Assembly (NCBI GenBank): GCA_047967505.1
Contig: CM106538.1
DNA length: 64,000 nucleotides
Source of the DNA: Dipteris shenzhenensis
Taxonomy: Eukaryota; Polypodiophyta; Polypodiopsida; Gleicheniales
Direction: 5' to 3' (one strand)
Shown here: positions 58,691-64,000 of the stretch, piece by piece
How the letters are laid out: each line of letters opens with the position of its first letter
Position numbering within the stretch: the stretch's first letter is position 1
Notes under the pieces: generated by a model
What the model saw: only the letters and a program-made list of their open reading frames with translations
The model's database searches: none
Told to the model about the DNA's origin: nothing
Program-made: the position numbers and the translations under genes

Positions 58691-60217
58691 AAGTTGTAGA
58701 GCCTGGCGGTAGCATGAGCAGCCTAGTGCAGCCTCTAGCCCTGAGAGAGTGGTGCATCCCAAAGATCCTAGTTCAACAGGAGGAGCTGCAGATTTGGAGC
58801 TACTATAGCAGTTGGAGAGAAAGGGGAAAAATCCTCTTAGGCATTTGTTTTACTGAGTTGCAAAGTTAAAGGTGCAGGATATAAGCAAATCTTCTTAGAT
58901 ACACATATGTAGTAGCGCAAATATCCAGAGTTAGAGATAGAATTTCGACTTGAAGTCTTTAAGAAGTTGTAGATTAGATTGAGAGCTATATTTTCACTTT
59001 TAACATCTCTGTCATCCGAGTTCTTAGTGAAAAGTTACAGCTCCTGCAAAAAGTGACGAAATTCATTTCCTGCGAGGACTTCATGTGTTAGATCTCCATA
59101 TCCAAGCCACCATTTGCAGTTCTGACACTTCCAGTGGATCCAGAGTGGTCCAAACCTTCTACTTGAGAAGCTGCTTTCAGTTCCATGAACTTTTGAAGCT
59201 ATGGTGAATCTCTGTGTACTTCGACGCCTTCATTTTGCCATTTCCTGTGTGAGTGGGATCTCAACATCTGGGCCTCCATTTGCAAAGCTACTTGTCCCAT
59301 TGGATCTGGGACTGCTTGAAACATATGTCTACAAAGCTGCTTGCCATTCCATGAAAAATCGAGGGAGTTGTGATTCTCTATGTTTTTTCGTCGTCTCTTT
59401 GAAAGAAATTTCTCAAAGTTTCTCATTGATTGCCATGTGGCATTTTGGCTAAGGTTAAGTTTCCTAAGGTTTATTTTTGCAAGTAAATGCAAGGGTTGAC
59501 TAGCTCTTACTCCATCCTTGGATGAGATTTTGGAGTTGTGGCAGAAGAGAGATATTTGCAGATTGTCTTGCTGAGTTCGATTATGCAGTGACGCCCATGT
59601 TTTGAGACAGCCTAGGTTCTACTTTCACTAGCGGTCATTGCCATAAGGTCGTGACTTCTTGGATATACCTTATGCAGATCACTCTGGTTGCAGTTTGAGC
59701 CGTGTTTGAGCCGTGTGTGCTCATTTGTGGTTTGCATTGGGTTGCAGTGGATGCTTTACAGGCCATTTGGATGCATTGTGATCCTTGTTGGATACATTGA
59801 TAGGCTCAGATTGCATTGTGGGATGCTTTATTGATGGATGTTTAGCACACAGATGCTATTTTATGCTGAGGGACAGCTTTGACATATTGTCATGGATGCA
59901 TAGGTTGTGTTATGATCTTTTGGATGAGACATTATTGATGCTTATGCCCATGGATGATGTTTATGCTTGAGGCATTTGGCTCTTATTAGCATTATACTTG
60001 CCATTGTTTTGTCATTGTGGGTTAACATTTTCTTTTGGGCCAGATTTGCTCATATGGATGCATCGTATATGCACGAGTCAGATGTATTTTGATACTTTGA
60101 GCCTTGAGTTTTGGTGAGACTATCCTTCCTTAAAGGAGACATATTGGGTACACTTGGTATTTGGTGTGATTTCTCTTTTGCAGGTACTAGCATTTGAGAT
60201 TTTGTTTCATTTGCATC
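58691..60217 (+). other. 5' leader of copia copy A2
   Basis: 1.5 kb without a conserved ORF. It contains diverged repeats of about 110-160 bp around CCATTTGCAGTTCTGACACT and ATTTGCAAAGCTACTTG (59100-59400) and matches the leaders of A1 and A3. Confidence 0.7.
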
Positions 60218-60960
60218 ATGGCATCCTCTTCCATGTCTGAAAAGGAGTTTTCCAGCATTAAAAAGTTTGATGGGACAAACTTTTCTTTATGGAAAGAACA
60301 GATAAGGGATGTGCTTATTCAAAAGAAGCAGATTAAACCCTTAGCAGGGATTGAAGCTAAGCCTGCAAATATGTTTGAGGATGATTGGAATGAGTTGGAT
60401 GCATTAGCAAAGTTTACTATTAGACTTCATCTTGCAGAGTCAGTTTATTTCACAGTAGTAAATGAGCAGACTACTGAAGATTTGTGAAAGAAATTGTGTG
60501 CCACTTATGAGCAGGAAACTGCCTCTAATAAAGTTTACCTCATGAAGAGGTTGTTTGAGTTGCAGATGAAGGAAAGGGGTCTCCATTACTTCTTACTTGA
60601 ATAAATTTAATATTATTTTCAGCCAGCTTCACGCTCAGAAGATGAAGTTTGATGCGGAGACTAAGGCAATATTTCTCTTATGTTCATTGCCATCCTCATG
60701 GGATACCGTACAGCTGTTAGTAACTTTGCACCTAGTCGAGTACTGAAGTTTGATGATGCTGTGGGTAGCTTGTTGGTCGAGGAGATTAGAAGGAAGTCTA
60801 TGGATGGTAACAAGCAAGATAAGGCCTTAAATGTGCAAAGGGGCAGATCACAGTTCAGGGAGAAGTCCCAATAAAGAGGGAAGTCTCGTAGCAAATCCAT
60901 GGCATGGAACATTGAGTGTTACCACTGTGGCAAGAAAGGCCATATGAAAAAGGATTGCTA
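60218..60960 (+). pseudogene. Copia gag with zinc knuckle (A2)
   Basis: ATG 60218 gives MASSSMSEKEFSSIKKFDGT, chosen over the upstream in-frame ATG (60194) because copy A1 shares it. WNELDALAKFTIRLHLAES follows. TGA at 60485 replaces the Trp seen in A1, and a frameshift follows near 60575. The 3' part has IRRKSMDGNKQDKALNVQRG, then TAA at 60872, and the CCHC knuckle CYHCGKKGHMKKDC at about 60917-60958. It would form the virus-like particle; three lesions disable it. Confidence 0.88.
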
Positions 60961-61690
60961 CAAGCTGAAAAGAGAGCAAAAGGATAAGAAAAAGAATGTG
61001 AATTGGGATGCAAATAAGAAGGAAGAGAGTCCAAGGGAGGACAAAGGAAAACTGCAGATCAAGGAGATTAATGCAGTCACTGATAATAGTGACAATGACA
61101 TTCTCTTCATATCTAGTCTACCTACATACTCCCTGCATACTTGCTCACCACTTCAGATGATGCATATTCCTAGGATTGGATTTTGGATTCTAGTGCTTCA
61201 TTCCATGTTACTCCCCATAGGAAATGGTTCTCCACTTATGACAATGGAAAGATAGGTTGTTTGCATCTTGGAAATAACTATGCATGTGACACTGGGAGTA
61301 GGTGACATAAAGTTTTCTTTTGCAAATGGGTCTACATTTGTTTTAAAAAATGTAAGACATGTGCCTAAGTTGACCAAGAGTCTTATTTCAGCGGGTCAGC
61401 TAGATGCTGGTTTTCAGACCACTAGAGTTGAAAAATTCAGAAGGGCTTTATGGTTTTGGCCAGGGGTGCCAAGTGTGGGACTTTGTATCCCTTACATGTA
61501 TCACAAGTGTCTGATCATGTTGCAATAATCGAGCAGCCAAGTACTTCTTTGTGGCATTGCAGATTGGGGCACATGAGCTAGAATGGAATGAGACTCTTAT
61601 GCCATTTGGGTTATGTACCGCATTTGAGTTTTTCTAATTTTGAATTTTGTGAGCATTGTCTCTATGGGAAGCAGACATCAATCCATAAAG
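60961..61690 (+). pseudogene. Copia protease and GAG-pre-integrase (A2)
   Basis: After a Lys-rich linker, the protease region around 61140-61260 is frame-broken (DSGASFHVT is scattered between frames; TGGATTTTGGATTCTAGTGC is visible at 61178-61197). VGVGDIKFSFANGSTFVLKN and HVPKLTKSLIS follow, then the HHCC region (WRLGHMS-like at about 61560-61590, CEHCLYGK at 61651-61674). Confidence 0.8.
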
Positions 61691-62330
61691 CAAGGGGAAA
61701 GAAAGAGCCTGAAAGGCTTGATTTGGTGCATTCAAACGTATGTGGTCCCATGCCTACACGGTCATTAGGCGGGGCTGCATACTATGTGACATTCATTGAT
61801 GATGCAACTAGGAAAGTGTGGGCTTATGCTATAGCTCGGAAGAGCAATGTGTTCCAGGTATTTCGAAAATGGTTGGCTTTGGCTGAAAATCAGTCAAGTA
61901 GAACACTTAAATGCCTACAGCCTGATGATGGTGGAGAGTATATCTCTCATGACTTTCAGCATTTCTGTAATACACGTGGGATTAAGAGGGAGCTCACATT
62001 GCCTCGTACTCCAGAGCAGAATCCAGTTGCAAAACAGATGACCGCACTATTCAGGAAAGGTTGCAATGTATGCTTTCCAATGCAAGTCTTTCTGGTGGTT
62101 TTTGGGCTGAGGCAATGAAGACTGCAGTGCATGTGATCAATAGATCACCTAGAAAGAGTTTGTATGGTGGTATTCCTAAAGAGGCATGGAGTGGCAAGAA
62201 GCCCTCTTACTCTCATTTGTGTATATTTGGGTGTGAGGCATATGCACATGTGCCAAAACAGCTTCAAAAGAAGCTACATCCTAAGTCTAGGAAATGCATC
62301 TTTCTGGCTATCATCTCTGGGATCTAGAAG
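61690..62330 (+). pseudogene. Copia integrase (A2)
   Basis: RLDLVHSNVCGPMPTRSLGG and FIDDATRKVWAYAIARKSNV (first Asp), LKCLQPDDGGEYISHDFQHF (second Asp, with an altered T-D-N context) and RTPEQNPVA near the Glu. A 1-base shift near 62045 moves the continuation (AEAMKTAVHVINRSPRKSL, KKPSYSHLCIFGCEAYAHVP) to another frame, which ends at 62327. Confidence 0.9.
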
Positions 62331-62534
62331 CAAAGAAAATCATATGAAGCCATGATGTGGTCTTCAATGAGAAGAAGATACATAAGACACCCATGAGGGA
62401 TGTGGAAATGAGGAGAATCACTTTCCAGGATGTGAATCCACCCGCATATGTTGATAGATAGCAAGCTGCCCATGCACCGAATGTGCAGGAAATGGTGCTA
62501 CCAAGTACTCCCATAGGTACACAATCAAGGGCAG

Positions 62535-63660
62535 ATGATGGATCATCTATTGGTGGCAATGATGAGCCAAATGTGGCTGATATTTATGCAGGCGGGACAG
62601 CAAGCTGAAATGCCCTTGAGAAGAACATCTAGAGCGTCTAGACCGCCTGAGAGATTTGTTCCAGGGGTAGACTATGTGATGCTTACTGATTGCGGGGAGC
62701 CTTCTTGCTACAGAGAGGTTATGATGCGCGAGGATCAGCGCAAGTGGGAGTATGCTATGCAATTAGAGATGAGTTCACTTAGAAAGAATAAGACTTGGGA
62801 CTTGGTTTCTTTGCCACATGGAAAGAAAGCATTGCCATGTAAATGGGTCTACAAGATGAAGGTCACAGGTGATGGTTTGCCTAAGTACAAGGCCCGTTTG
62901 GTTGCTAAAGGATTCAAGCAAGAGAAGGGTGTGGACTTTGATGAGATATTTTCTCCGGTTGTGAAGATGACCACACTTAGATGTGTACTTGGACTTATGG
63001 CAATAGAAGATATGGAGCTTATGCAAATGGATGTCAAGACAACTTTCTTGCATTGGAATTTGCATGAGGAAATTTACATAATACAGTCGAAAGGATTTGA
63101 ATAAAAGGGCAAAGAGCATTTGGTTTGCAAGCTGAAAAAGAGTCTCTATGGCCTTGAGCAAGCGCCTAGAGAATGGTATCACAAGTTTGATGCTTCCATC
63201 CGGTCCCAGGGTTTCAGAAGAAGTGAGATTGATCACTGCCTCTATACTAAAAGGGCTTATGATAATAGCCTGATACTCCTAGCACTTTATGTGGATGATA
63301 TGTTATTAGCTAGCAAGAACACTTATGATCTTGATGCATTGAAGGCCAAGTTGCATGAGGCCTTTGACATGAAGGATTTGGGACCTGCAGGTCATATTCT
63401 TGGTATGCACATCACGTGTGACTGGAGTAGGAAACTCCTTTGGCTGTCACAGAAGGAGTATGTTACAAAAGTGTTGCAACGTTTCAATATGGAGGGGGGG
63501 AACGCAATAAGTACTCCATTGCCTCCATATGTGAAACTGAGTTAGGCAGATAGTCCCAAATCAAATGAAGAGAGGGCCATGATGGCCAAGGTTCCTTATG
63601 CATCAGCAGTTGGGAGTCTTATGTATGCTATGATAGCTACTAGATCGGACATTGCATTTG
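62535..63660 (+). pseudogene. Copia reverse transcriptase (A2)
   Basis: MPLRRTSRASRPPERFVPGV linker, then RVT_2 with KTWDLVSLPHGKKALPCKW, KARLVAKGFKQEKGVDFDEI, MDVKTTFLHWNLHEEIYI, stop at 63102, LKKSLYGLEQAPREWYHKFD, and the catalytic LYVDDMLLASKNT (about 63283-63321). TAG at 63543 lies in QADSP context. Compared with A1 the frame here is better preserved. Confidence 0.92.
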
Positions 63661-64000
63661 CAGTGGGAGTTGTTAGCCATATATGGCTAATCTAAGAAAG
63701 AGGCATTGGGAGGCAGTTAAATGCATCATGAGGTACATGAAGGGTACCAAGGAGGTGTGTATCTGCTTTGGTAGAGGAGAGATGCGTGTATTTGGGTGCA
63801 TAGATTCAAACTATGCAGGGCATGTGGATAGCAGGAGATCCACTTCTGGTTATGTGTTCACCTTTGTAGGTGGTGGTGTCGTGGATGTCTCGTGCACAGA
63901 AGTGCATTGCTTTGTCTACCACTGAGGCCGAGTATGTTGCAGCCACAAAGGGTTGCAAGGAGGATATATGGCTTGATCGGCTAGTGAGAGATTTGGGGAT
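63660..64000 (+). pseudogene. Copia RNase H, partial at window end (A2)
   Basis: AVKCIMRYMKGTKEVCICF, then FGCIDSNYAGHVDSRRSTSG (catalytic Asp) and, after a frame change, LSTTEAEYVAATKGCKE (catalytic Glu), ending in WLDRLVRDLG at the edge. Typical copia RNase H. This domain is missing from copy A1. Confidence 0.9.

Larger units (their letters stand above)
58525..64000 (+). mobile_element. Ty1/copia element, copy A2 (runs off the window)
   Basis: 5' LTR 58525-58675 (TGTGGGGGTT ... CCTCACA, only 151 bp), primer site TGGTATCAAAGCC (58678-58690), a 1.5-kb leader, gag from 60218, protease, integrase, RT and RNase H to the window end. It is the same family as A1 (12130-17835, reverse strand) and A3 (30643-31340). 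It interrupts the ORF relic at 58524. Stops and frameshifts occur in most domains; the 3' LTR is outside the window. Confidence 0.92.

Overview
The window looks like nuclear DNA of a land plant with a large, repeat-swollen genome. A gymnosperm is plausible but not proven. The reasons are many decayed Ty1/copia and Gypsy LTR retrotransposons nested in each other, a plant-type LINE, low gene density and one intron-containing host-type gene in about 64 kb. I see no rRNA, tRNA, operon or CRISPR array.

Left part (1-12.1 kb): a mosaic satellite fills 1-5.7 kb. It is built from about 150-bp monomer types that share two cores. It runs into a broken multi-exon gene or element gene (about 6.08-11.2 kb, + strand) whose consecutive reading frames resemble a ParB-like domain, an N6/N4-type DNA methyltransferase, an FCP1/NIF-type HAD phosphatase and a SET domain. 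About eleven 24-bp palindromes, one of them perfect, sit in the non-coding gaps between these segments. Their core recurs as a decayed copy in every satellite monomer. This is the most unusual part of the window.

Middle part (12.1-50.2 kb): nested transposons. In order these are a reverse-strand copia (12.1-17.8 kb) carrying a 1.1-kb DNA transposon with a 9-bp target duplication; an LTR plus gag remnant (17.9-20.7 kb); a + strand copia (about 20.9-24.2 kb) fused to a reverse-strand copia (24.2-28.4 kb); a protease fragment; LINE tails; a 450-bp foldback element; a truncated copia LTR/leader (30.6-31.3 kb); a Gypsy element with about 1-kb LTRs (31.7-40.5 kb) that lacks gag but has a 4-kb extra coding-like region after integrase; minisatellites; a reverse-strand LINE cut by a solo LTR (42.1-43.9 kb); and a compact element with LTRs, a perfect 5-bp target duplication and only a gag-like gene (47.1-50.2 kb).

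Right part (50.2-64 kb): the only convincing host gene is a four-exon TauD/TfdA-like Fe(II)/2-oxoglutarate dioxygenase (52,678-54,629, + strand). Its third exon acceptor has been duplicated in tandem. Beyond it lie tandem duplications, a gag remnant, an unidentified reverse-strand ORF relic, and from 58,525 a + strand copia that runs off the right edge. That copia is of the same family as the reverse-strand one at 12-18 kb and the truncated copy at 30.6 kb.

The genes do not form a pathway. The dioxygenase stands alone, and everything else is mobile DNA, satellite DNA or the decayed chromatin/DNA-modification gene.
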